NCBI GenBank assembly: GCA_038530925.1
Contig: JBCBCG010000056.1
Span: forward strand, 1 to 21,025
Origin: JALEGB01 sp038530925
GTDB taxonomy: Bacteria > Pseudomonadota > Alphaproteobacteria > Rhodobacterales > Rhodobacteraceae
Direction of reading: 5' to 3'
DNA: 21,025 nt
Made by a program: the position numbers and the translations under genes
The notes under the pieces: model-generated
Database searches by the model: none
The model's input: only the letters and a program-made list of their open reading frames with translations
Told to the model about the DNA's origin: nothing
Shown here: positions 8,237 to 15,274 of the stretch, one piece after another
How positions within the stretch are numbered: the stretch's first letter is position 1
Layout of the letters: each line of letters begins with the position of its first letter

Positions 8237-9535
8237 TCACTCATCGAGCAAGAGTTCGCTCAGGAGCCTCGGGATCTTCTGTTTCACCTTGAAGAAGCCC
8301 GCGCTGGCATGCGGCCAGATCAGCGCGTCCCACCGTCGCTGAAGCTCCGCAAAGCGCAAACCGGCGGTCGCGAGCGCCGGCGCCGCCGCGTCGAGGCGAT
8401 CTTTGAGGGGCCCGATCGTCGTGAAGCCCGTCACGATTTGCGCCGCGCCAGCCTCGCGCGCCCAAGAGGCGATCGCTTCGGGTGCGGCGGCGCTGAGTTC
8501 GACCGGGTCCGGCGCGCCGAGCGCTGACAGCCGCGCCGCTTGATCGCTCAGCGCACCGCGCTCGAAAACGGCCACCGCTTCGGCGCCGGGCGTCTCCGAT
8601 CGCAATGCGGTCGCCGGCAGGATCGCCGCGGCGCGAAAACGCTCAGGCGCGAAGCCTGCCGCGCTGAGGCTCTCTTCAAAGCGGCAGTCTTCTTCCGTGA
8701 TGAGCAAGACGCTGGGCGCGCTGGGATCCGGCGCGGCCGGCGCGCGCGGCGCTTGGGCGGGCGGCGGCGCCTCCTCCTCTTCCTCCTCGAGCGGAACGGC
8801 TTCGCCAATCCGTTCGGGCCCGACGACGAACCTTCCCTCGGTGTATTTCGCAATGTTGGCGGCGCGCGCGGCGTAGGCCTTCCCGCGCGTGTGCAGCCCC
8901 GCCACCCAGCGCCAGCCGAGCGTGTTCGACGCCGGATCGCCGTCCAGCAGGCGGCGCATGAAGAAATCCGCGCCCAGCCGCCAGGGCAGGTTCAGCGTGA
9001 AGATCCATATCGACGCGAACCACATCCGCGCATGGTTATGGAGATAGCCCGTCTCGTTCAGCTCATGGGCCCAGGCGTCGAACGGCTCGAGGCCGGTGCG
9101 GCCGGCTTCGGCGGCGGCGATCTCCGCCGCCAGGCCGGGCTCGCGCTCCAAACGCGCCCGATCCTCGGCCAGGCCGTCGACATAGGCGCGCCAGACGCTC
9201 GGCCGGCGTTCGAGCCAACCTTTGAAATAGCTGCGCCAGAACACTTCCTGGATGAATTTCTCCGCAGCGACGGCGCCATGGGCGCCGAGCGCGGCGGCGA
9301 CCGCCTCCTCATCCGTCACGAGGCGCCGGCGCAGATAGGGCGAAAGGCCGGAGACGCCGGTATGGCGTCCTGGGCCGCGATCGTAATTACGCTGCGCCGC
9401 GTAGGCGCGCCCCATTTGGGGGCGGAAGGCTTCGAGCCGCGCGAGGCCGGCGGCGCGATGGGGCGGCCAGGGCGCGTCGCCGCTGATTTCGGGGCGCGGG
9501 TCAGGCGCCGCACATGCATCGATCGAGATGGTCAT
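8237..9535 (-). CDS. Photolyase/cryptochrome FAD-binding-domain protein with unusual domain order
   Basis: Residues about 35-245 match the FAD-binding domain of photolyases and cryptochromes: GVSGLSPYLRRRLVT, KFIQEVFWRSYFKGWLE, ELNETGYLHNHARMWFAS (the HNH at residues 166-168), then LLDGDPASNTLGWRWVAG and ANIAKYTEGRF. No antenna domain precedes it. A Glu run and an Ala/Pro-rich linker (about 250-275) lead to a region of about 155 residues, alternating beta-like and helical, that starts with VLLITEEDCRFEESL. The family binds FAD and acts in light-driven DNA repair or light sensing; which applies here cannot be told. The ATG at 9535 is chosen, though it has no clear ribosome site. A TTG at 9607 that overlaps the bhcR stop is possible and would imply translational coupling. 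It lies directly downstream of bhcR. Confidence 0.82.
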   Translation of the reverse strand: MTISIDACAAPDPRPEISGDAPWPPHRAAGLARLEAFRPQMGRAYAAQRNYDRGPGRHTGVSGLSPYLRRRLVTDEEAVAAALGAHGAVAAEKFIQEVFWRSYFKGWLERRPSVWRAYVDGLAEDRARLEREPGLAAEIAAAEAGRTGLEPFDAWAHELNETGYLHNHARMWFASIWIFTLNLPWRLGADFFMRRLLDGDPASNTLGWRWVAGLHTRGKAYAARAANIAKYTEGRFVVGPERIGEAVPLEEEEEEAPPPAQAPRAPAAPDPSAPSVLLITEEDCRFEESLSAAGFAPERFRAAAILPATALRSETPGAEAVAVFERGALSDQAARLSALGAPDPVELSAAAPEAIASWAREAGAAQIVTGFTTIGPLKDRLDAAAPALATAGLRFAELQRRWDALIWPHASAGFFKVKQKIPRLLSELLLDE

Positions 9536-9603
9536 GCGGAGCGAGATGGCGCGCGCGCCGGCGACGTCATCCGATAAAGGCGCGCAAGAAACGCGCGCCG
9601 CCC

Positions 9604-10437
9604 TCAATCCGGCGGAAGCGCGCGCTGGCCGCCGCTCGCCTCCGTCGCCGCTTCAGCCGCCCGCCGGACCTTGGGGCCGATCTCGGCGATGACCTCATCG
9701 GTGAAGCGCGCTCGCGGCGCGGACACGGAGACGCCGGCGACCGCTTCGCCATAGACGTTGTGGATCGTGGCGGCGACGCAGCGCATGCCGACATGCCGCT
9801 CCTCATCATCGAGCGCCCAGCCGCGGGCGCGAGTCGCGTCGAGATCGGCGAAGAGCCGCGCCGGCGTGCTCAGCGTTTTGCCGGTGAAGTCCGGCAGGCC
9901 ATGCGCCTCCAGATGCCTCTCGACCGCGCTTCGCGGCCGCTCCGCCAGCAGCGCCTTGCCGATGCCTGAGGCGTGCATCGGCGTGCGCGCGCCGATCTGA
10001 AACAGCGCGCGGATCGGGTTCTGCGTCTCGACCTGGCTGACGAAGACCACTTCGCCGCCATCGGCCATGGCGAGATTGGCGGTCTCACCCGTTTCCTCCA
10101 TCAGCGCGCGCATCACCTCGCGGCTGGTCTCGATCAGCGTCGAGCCTTGGGTGAAGGCGGCGCCCACGCGAAACGCCTGCACGCCGATCGACCATTTCTG
10201 CGTCGCCTCATCGAGCGAGGCGAAACCATGGCTCTCGAGCGTCGCCATCAGACGATGAGCCGAGGACGTGGGCACGCCGACGCTCATCGCCAGCTCGCTC
10301 AGGCCGAGCGAGCCGCTCTTCGCTAGCGCCTTCAGCAAGAGCAGGCCGCGGTCGAGCGCCTGGACGGTCGGCGCCGGTTCGTCGGACCAGGATGATTTCG
10401 GGCGGCCGCGCGGGCGGCGCATTGGTTTGTCGTTCAT
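9604..10437 (-). CDS. bhcR: IclR-family transcriptional regulator of the bhc operon (BhcR-like)
   Basis: The product of about 277 residues has a basic N-terminus (RRPRGRPKSS), a winged helix-turn-helix (LGLSELAMSVGVPTSSAHRL, residues about 44-63) and a C-terminal IclR effector domain (REVMRALMEETGETANLAMA, GARTPMHASGIGKALLAERP, DEERHVGMRCVAATI, then VAGVSVSAPRARF). Its position, divergent from bhcA, matches BhcR of Paracoccus denitrificans, which binds the bhc promoter and responds to glyoxylate. The same role is inferred here. The ATG at 10437 has GGAG 9 bases upstream; a TTG at 10452 is less likely. The stop overlaps a possible TTG start of the photolyase-like gene. Autoregulation through the shared intergenic region is plausible. 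Confidence 0.88.
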   Translation of the reverse strand: MNDKPMRRPRGRPKSSWSDEPAPTVQALDRGLLLLKALAKSGSLGLSELAMSVGVPTSSAHRLMATLESHGFASLDEATQKWSIGVQAFRVGAAFTQGSTLIETSREVMRALMEETGETANLAMADGGEVVFVSQVETQNPIRALFQIGARTPMHASGIGKALLAERPRSAVERHLEAHGLPDFTGKTLSTPARLFADLDATRARGWALDDEERHVGMRCVAATIHNVYGEAVAGVSVSAPRARFTDEVIAEIGPKVRRAAEAATEASGGQRALPPD

Positions 10438-10479
10438 GGGCGTCGTCTCCAAGCGTCCTCAGCCAGGGCGAGGAAAGGT

Positions 10480-10581
10480 TTTCTCTCGGAAAGGAAAGCT
10501 ATTTCCATTTTTGAAAACAAGAATCTTTCATGTTTCACAGTGGTATATAGCTTCGCATCTGCAAAATGAAAAATATTTTCA
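10480..10581. promoter_or_regulatory. Cluster of GAAA/TTTC inverted repeats, candidate BhcR operators
   Basis: This AT-rich stretch in a GC-rich window holds several inverted half-sites: TTTC-N5-GAAA (10480-10492), GGAAA-N4-TTTCC (10493-10506), TTTC-N7-GAAA (10502-10516) and TGAAAA-ATA-TTTTCA (10567-10581). Two TTTCA copies also lie 7 bases apart (10526-10537). The last palindrome ends 6 bases before the -35 box of the bhcA promoter. Binding by the IclR regulator is inferred from position only. Confidence 0.5.
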
Positions 10582-10587
10582 AAAAAA

Positions 10588-10616
10588 TTGCAAACGCGCT
10601 TCAGCCAGGGCTATAA
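10588..10616 (+). promoter_or_regulatory. Sigma70-like promoter of bhcABCD
   Basis: TTGCAA (10588-10593) and CTATAA (10611-10616) are separated by exactly 17 bases. Transcription would start near 10623, leaving a leader of about 57 bases before bhcA. Both boxes are within two mismatches of consensus and lie next to the palindrome at 10567-10581. Confidence 0.6.
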
Positions 10617-10679
10617 GAGCTGCGACAGATCAACGCGGTCCGCTGACGAGACCTGCTGACAAGACGTGAGGGAGGCATC

Positions 10680-11879
10680 ATGCGCGCGCAAAACCCGATC
10701 TTTATTCCTGGGCCTACGAACACGCCGGATCGCTTGCGGCAAGTGATGAGCGCCCAGAGCATGGATCACCGCTCGCCGGAATTCGCAACGCTCCAGCGCG
10801 ACGTGCTGGATGGCGTAAAAGGCGTCTTCGGATCGAGGGACGCGGAAATCGTGATCTTCCCGGCCAGCGGCACAGGCGGGTGGGAGGCGGCGGTGACGAA
10901 CACGCTGTCGCCGGGCGACAAGGTGCTGATCGCGCGCTATGGCATGTTCTCGCATCGCTGGATCGATCTGTGCCAGCGCCATGGGCTTGATGTTGAGATC
11001 CTCGAATGCGCCTGGGGCGAAGGTGCTCCGGCCGATCGCTTCGCGGCGCGGCTCGCGTCGGATCCATCCGGCGAGATCAAAGCGGTGCTCGTCACGCATA
11101 ATGAGACTGCGACGGGCGTGCTCAGCGACATCGCCGCGGTGCGCCGGGCCATAGACGCCAGTCGGCATCCCGCGCTGCTCTTGGTGGATTGCGTCAGCTC
11201 GCTCGCCTCGATGCCGTTCGAGATGGAGGCCTGGGGCGTCGACGTCGCCGTGACCGGCTCGCAGAAAGGCTTCATGCTCAACACAGGCGCGGCGATCGTG
11301 GCCGTGAGCCCTAAGGCCATCGCGGCGATGGAGACGGCGCGCTGCTCCCGCTGCTTCCTTGATTTCCGCGATATGCTGAATGCGACGGCGAAGGGCGGAT
11401 ATCCTTACACGCCGCCGCTCCAGATCATGCTCGGCCTGCGCGAGAGCCTGAAGATGCTGGCCGAAGAGGGGTTGCCAGCGGTTTACGAGCGCCATCATCG
11501 CACCGCCGAAGGCGCGCGCCGCGCGGTGGCGGCTTGGGGGCTCAGCCTCTGCGCCGAGCGGCCCGCGCTCTACTCCAACACAGTGAGCGCGGTGTGGGCG
11601 CCGGAGGGCTTCGACAGCAACGCGCTGACGGCGCGCCTCTACGATGTCTATGGCGTCTCCTTCGGCGTCGGGCTCGGGCCGATGGCGGGTAAGGCGTTCC
11701 GCATCGGGCATCTCGGCGCGATGACCGAGCCGATGATGCTCTCCGGCCTCGCGACGTTGGAGATGGCGATGATGGATCTAGATTATCCAATCACCCTCGG
11801 CTCTGGCGTCGCCGCGGCGCAGGAATACTATCGCGCCGCGCGCGCGAACGGTTCGACCCATTTTGAGAAGGCGGCGTGA
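10680..11879 (+). CDS. bhcA: L-aspartate:glyoxylate aminotransferase (BhcA)
   Basis: The 399-residue protein is a class V PLP-dependent aminotransferase. Visible signatures are IFIPGPTNTP at the N-terminus, MDHRSPEF, PASGTGGWEAA, THNETATGV, LLLVDCVSSLASMPFEMEAW and VTGSQKGFML, with the PLP lysine at about K196. In the beta-hydroxyaspartate cycle BhcA transfers the amino group of aspartate to glyoxylate, giving oxaloacetate and glycine. Related serine-glyoxylate and alanine-glyoxylate aminotransferases share the fold; the specific call rests on the adjacent bhcB, bhcC, bhcD and bhcR in the order known from Paracoccus. The start has GGAGG 4 bases upstream. It is the first gene of the operon, and its stop is next to the start of bhcB. 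Confidence 0.93.
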   Translation: MRAQNPIFIPGPTNTPDRLRQVMSAQSMDHRSPEFATLQRDVLDGVKGVFGSRDAEIVIFPASGTGGWEAAVTNTLSPGDKVLIARYGMFSHRWIDLCQRHGLDVEILECAWGEGAPADRFAARLASDPSGEIKAVLVTHNETATGVLSDIAAVRRAIDASRHPALLLVDCVSSLASMPFEMEAWGVDVAVTGSQKGFMLNTGAAIVAVSPKAIAAMETARCSRCFLDFRDMLNATAKGGYPYTPPLQIMLGLRESLKMLAEEGLPAVYERHHRTAEGARRAVAAWGLSLCAERPALYSNTVSAVWAPEGFDSNALTARLYDVYGVSFGVGLGPMAGKAFRIGHLGAMTEPMMLSGLATLEMAMMDLDYPITLGSGVAAAQEYYRAARANGSTHFEKAA

Positions 11880-11881
11880 TC

Positions 11882-12853
11882 ATGCGTGGCGAAGACGGTC
11901 TCGATCTCCCAGTGTTTCAAGACGTGCTCGACGCGCTTGCGCGCATCAAGCCGCATATCAACCGCACGCCGGTGCTGCGCTCCGATTATCTCGATCAGCT
12001 GACGGGCGCGGAGCTGTTCTTCAAATGCGAGAATTTCCAGGAAGCCGGCGCCTTCAAGGTGCGCGGCGCCTGTAATGCGGTGTTCGGTCTTGATGACGAC
12101 ACGGCGAAGATTGGCGTCGCGACGCACTCTTCCGGCAATCACGCGCTGTCGCTCTCTTACGCGGCGGGGCGGCGCGGGGTTCCCTGCACGGTGGTGATGC
12201 CGCGCACGGCGCCTCAGGCGAAGAAGGATCAGGTGCGCTATTACGGCGGCGAGATCGTCGAGTGCGAGCCCTCGACCTCCTCGCGCGAGGCGACCTTCGC
12301 CGAAGTGGTGGCGAAATCCGGCGCAGAGTTCGTGCATCCCTACAATGATCCGCGCGTGATCGCGGGGCAGGGCACCTGCAGCCTCGAATTTAACGAACAG
12401 GTGGAGGGCCTTGAGATGATGGTGGCGCCGATCGGCGGCGGCGGCATGATCTCCGGCACTTGCCTGACGCTCTCCACCATCGCGCCGCAGATCCAGATCG
12501 TCGCGGCGGAGCCGAAGAACGCGGATGACGCTTATCGCTCCTTCAAGGCGGGCCACATCATCGCCGACGACGCGCCGCAGACCATCGCGGATGGGCTGAA
12601 AGTGCCGCTGAAGGAGCGGACCTGGCATTTCGTCTCGAATTTCGTCTCGGAGATCTACACCGCGACCGAAGAAGAGATCATCGATGCGATGAAGCTCACC
12701 TGGAAGCGGCTGCGCATCGTGATGGAGCCGAGCTGCGCCGTGCCGCTCGCCGTCATCCTCAAGAATAAAGAGGCCTTCGCCGGCAAGCGCGTCGGCGTGA
12801 TCGTCACGGGCGGCAATGTCGATCTCGACAAGCTGCCATGGCTGACGAGCTGA
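11882..12853 (+). CDS. bhcB: Beta-hydroxyaspartate dehydratase (BhcB)
   Basis: The product of about 323 residues is a fold-type II PLP enzyme of the serine/threonine dehydratase family. The PLP lysine lies in GAFKVRGA (about K59), a SSGNHALSLSYAA helix follows, and the glycine-rich phosphate loop is PIGGGGMISG. BhcB removes water from (2R,3S)-beta-hydroxyaspartate to give iminosuccinate, without releasing the amino group as ammonia-lyases of the family do. The assignment relies on the operon. An ATG at 11882 has GAGAAGG 10 bases upstream; a GTG at 11876 would overlap the bhcA stop and is the alternative. Either way translation is tightly coupled to bhcA. A gap of 90 bases with a hairpin separates it from bhcC. 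Confidence 0.92.
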   Translation: MRGEDGLDLPVFQDVLDALARIKPHINRTPVLRSDYLDQLTGAELFFKCENFQEAGAFKVRGACNAVFGLDDDTAKIGVATHSSGNHALSLSYAAGRRGVPCTVVMPRTAPQAKKDQVRYYGGEIVECEPSTSSREATFAEVVAKSGAEFVHPYNDPRVIAGQGTCSLEFNEQVEGLEMMVAPIGGGGMISGTCLTLSTIAPQIQIVAAEPKNADDAYRSFKAGHIIADDAPQTIADGLKVPLKERTWHFVSNFVSEIYTATEEEIIDAMKLTWKRLRIVMEPSCAVPLAVILKNKEAFAGKRVGVIVTGGNVDLDKLPWLTS

Positions 12854-12873
12854 GCCTCTTCCGCCCACACATT

Positions 12874-12894
12874 GCGGCGCGACTGGCGCGCCGC
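12874..12894 (+). repeat. Perfect hairpin between bhcB and bhcC
   Basis: GCGGCGCG and CGCGCCGC form an 8-bp perfect stem with a 5-base loop (ACTGG), 20 bases after the bhcB stop and 49 bases before bhcC. No T-run follows. It may protect or divide the polycistronic message so that bhcA-bhcB and bhcC-bhcD are expressed at different levels. Confidence 0.5.
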
Positions 12895-12943
12895 TCTCCC
12901 TGAACAGAACTAGACGATCGCCTCAGCGCAAGGAGCCTCAGAG

Positions 12944-14107
12944 ATGAACGCGCCCGTAAAACACCAAGATCTCGAAGTCGGATACGATGTTCCCGCCGCG
13001 GTGGGCATGGATGAGAGCGAGATCCAGACGCCCTGCCTGATCGTCGATCTCGACGCGTTCGAGCGCAATGTCGCGAAGATGCGCGCGCATTGCGAAAAGA
13101 TGGGCGTGCGCCACCGCGTCCATGGCAAGATGCACAAATCGGTCGACGTCGCTCATTATCAGATCGAGGCCGGCAAAGCGGTCGGCGTGTGCTGCCAAAA
13201 GGTGTCGGAAGCGGAAGCCTTCGTGCGCGGCGGCGTGATGGATGTGCTCGTGTCGAACCAGGTGCGCGATCCGGCCAAGATCGACCGCCTTGCCCGGCTG
13301 CCGCTACGCGGCGCGCGCGCCATCGTCTGCGTAGACGACATCGAAAACGTCGCCGATCTCTCCGCCGCGGCGCAAAAGCATGGCACGACGATCGAGTGTC
13401 TGGTCGAGATCGATTGCGGCGCGGGGCGCTGCGGCGTCACCACCACGCCGGACGTGGTCGCCATCGCTAAAGCGATCGACGCGGCGCCGGGCCTGAAGTT
13501 CAGCGGGATCCAAGCCTATCAAGGCGCGATGCAGCACATGGATCTTTACGAAGAGCGCAAGGCGAAGATCGATGTCGCCATCGCCATGGTGACGGATGCC
13601 GTCGAAGCGTTGAAGGCCGAAGGTCTTGAATGCGATATCGTCGGCGGCGGCGGGACCGGCTCTTACTATTTCGAGGGAAATTCAGGCGTTTATAACGAAC
13701 TGCAATGCGGCTCTTACGCCTTTATGGACGCCGATTACGGCCGGATCCTCGATAAGGACGGCAAGCGGATCGACGAGAATGAATGGGAGAACGCGCTCTT
13801 CATTCTCACCTCGGTGATGAGCCACGCCAAGCCGCAAAAGGCGATTTGCGACGCCGGCCTGAAAGCCCAATCGGTCGATAGCGGTCTGCCGGTCATCTTC
13901 GGCCGGACCGATTTGAAATACGTCAAATGCTCCGACGAGCATGGCGTGATCGAGGATCTCGAGGCCGTTCTCAAGGTGAACGACAAGCTGCGCCTGGTGC
14001 CGGGCCACTGCGACCCGACCTGCAACGTGCATGATTGGTATGTCGGCGTGCGGAACGGCAAGGTCGAGACCGTCTGGCCGATCACCGCGCGCGGCAAAGC
14101 GTATTAA
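12944..14107 (+). CDS. bhcC: Beta-hydroxyaspartate aldolase (BhcC)
   Basis: The 387-residue protein belongs to the D-threonine aldolase/D-serine dehydratase-like group of fold-type III PLP enzymes. The N-terminal alanine-racemase-type barrel carries the PLP lysine in VHGKMHKS (about K62), followed by LVEIDCGAGRCGV, GIQAYQGAMQH and IVGGGGTGSYYF. The C-terminal domain holds the metal-binding PGHCDPTCN (His 355). In the cycle it joins glycine and a second glyoxylate into (2R,3S)-beta-hydroxyaspartate. AAGGAG lies 8 bases before the ATG, the strongest ribosome site in the operon, fitting a separate high translation rate. bhcD begins 3 bases after the stop. Confidence 0.94.
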   Translation: MNAPVKHQDLEVGYDVPAAVGMDESEIQTPCLIVDLDAFERNVAKMRAHCEKMGVRHRVHGKMHKSVDVAHYQIEAGKAVGVCCQKVSEAEAFVRGGVMDVLVSNQVRDPAKIDRLARLPLRGARAIVCVDDIENVADLSAAAQKHGTTIECLVEIDCGAGRCGVTTTPDVVAIAKAIDAAPGLKFSGIQAYQGAMQHMDLYEERKAKIDVAIAMVTDAVEALKAEGLECDIVGGGGTGSYYFEGNSGVYNELQCGSYAFMDADYGRILDKDGKRIDENEWENALFILTSVMSHAKPQKAICDAGLKAQSVDSGLPVIFGRTDLKYVKCSDEHGVIEDLEAVLKVNDKLRLVPGHCDPTCNVHDWYVGVRNGKVETVWPITARGKAY

Positions 14108-14110
14108 GCC

Positions 14111-15076
14111 GTGCTCATCGTATCGGAAGACATATGTCAGGAGGTCGTCGGCCGCGCCGACGCCTTCCAGGCGGTCGAGAGCGTCTTCGCTGCCATGGCG
14201 CGCGGGGACGCTTACAATTTTCCGGTGATCCGCGAGGCCATTGGCCATGCGGATGCGCTTTACGGCTTCAAATCGGGCTTTGATCGATCAGGCCTCGTGC
14301 TTGGCGTGAAATCCGGCGGCTACTGGCCGGGCAATCTCGCGAAAGGGCTGACCAACCATCAGTCGACCGTGTTCCTGTTCGACCCCGACACCGGCCGGCT
14401 CGACGCGCTGGTGGGCGGGAATTACCTGACGGCGCTGCGCACCGCGGCCTCGAGCGCGGTGTCGATCAAGCATCTCTCGCGGCCGGACAGCAAAGTGCTC
14501 GGCATGATCGGCGCAGGCCATCAGTCGGCCTTCCAGCTGCGCGCCGCGGCGGAGCAGCGCGCCTTCGAGCGCGTGGTGGCGTGGAACCCGCACGCCGACA
14601 TGTTGCCCAAGCTCGGCGCGGTGGCGGCTGAGATCGGCCTGCCGTTCGAGGCGGTCTCGGCCGAAGCGGTGGGCGCTGAAGCGGATGCGATCATCACCAT
14701 CACTTCGGCTTTTGAGCCCTTGCTGATGAAGGGCTGGATCAAGCCTGGAACGCATATCGCCTGCATGGGCACGGACACCAAGGGCAAGCAGGAGGTCGAT
14801 CCGGAGCTGGTGGCGGCGGCGACGCTCTTCACCGACGAGGTCGCTCAGTCGATCACGCTCGGCGAGACGCAGCACGCCATCGCCAAAGGTCTCATCGCCG
14901 AGGCGGATGTCACGCCGATCGGCGCCGTGATCAACGGCGACCATAAAGGCCGGAGCAGCGCTGAGGAGATCACGCTCTTCGACGGCACCGGCGTCGGCCT
15001 CCAGGATCTCGCCGTGGCTTCGGTCGCGGCCAAGCTCGCCAAAGAGCGCGGCGCTGCGACGGAGGTGGCGCTCTAG
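14111..15076 (+). CDS. bhcD: Iminosuccinate reductase (BhcD)
   Basis: The 321-residue protein belongs to the ornithine cyclodeaminase/mu-crystallin family. Signatures are FAAMARGDAYNFPVIRE, then VLGVKSGGYWPGN, VGGNYLTALRTAASSAV, and the nucleotide-binding loop LGMIGAGHQSAF starting near residue 130. Later come THIACMGTDTKGKQEVD and FDGTGVGLQDLAVASV. BhcD reduces iminosuccinate to L-aspartate with NADH, regenerating the amino donor used by BhcA. It starts with GTG 3 bases after bhcC and has no strong ribosome site, so it is probably translated by coupling. Its TAG stop lies in the loop of a GC-rich hairpin that may end the operon. Confidence 0.93.
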   Translation: MLIVSEDICQEVVGRADAFQAVESVFAAMARGDAYNFPVIREAIGHADALYGFKSGFDRSGLVLGVKSGGYWPGNLAKGLTNHQSTVFLFDPDTGRLDALVGGNYLTALRTAASSAVSIKHLSRPDSKVLGMIGAGHQSAFQLRAAAEQRAFERVVAWNPHADMLPKLGAVAAEIGLPFEAVSAEAVGAEADAIITITSAFEPLLMKGWIKPGTHIACMGTDTKGKQEVDPELVAAATLFTDEVAQSITLGETQHAIAKGLIAEADVTPIGAVINGDHKGRSSAEEITLFDGTGVGLQDLAVASVAAKLAKERGAATEVAL

Positions 15077-15089
15077 CGAGCGCGCCTCC
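15061..15089 (+). terminator. GC-rich hairpin over the bhcD stop codon, possible terminator
   Basis: GGAGG and GCGCTC pair with GAGCGC and CCTCC around a TAGC loop that contains the bhcD stop codon; a small internal loop interrupts the stem. The following bases (GTTCACACTT) are only weakly T-rich, so termination could be partial and allow read-through into the aldehyde dehydrogenase gene. Confidence 0.4.
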
Positions 15090-15274
15090 GTTCACACTTG
15101 ACGGTCGTCCGCGGCGCAAGCTGGGGGCGACCTTTCAGTTTTTCTCGATCGTCTTCTCTTGCGGCGGCCTCTCTTATGGAAACCGGACGTTTCGAAAACA
15201 GCGACGCGCATGTGGCCGGCTCGAACAAGAGCGCGTCAAGCGCGGCGGGGACAGCGGCCTGGGAGACGCGCGCG

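Noticed and set aside
10611..11711. Minus-strand frame of 366 codons antisense to bhcA
   Set aside because: Composition is His/Arg-rich without domains, and it also crosses the bhcA promoter.
11828..12868. Minus-strand frame of 346 codons antisense to bhcB
   Set aside because: A shadow of a well-identified PLP enzyme gene.
15098..15274. N-terminal extension of the aldehyde dehydrogenase
   Set aside because: Residues are not family-like, and a good ribosome site precedes the ATG at 15275.
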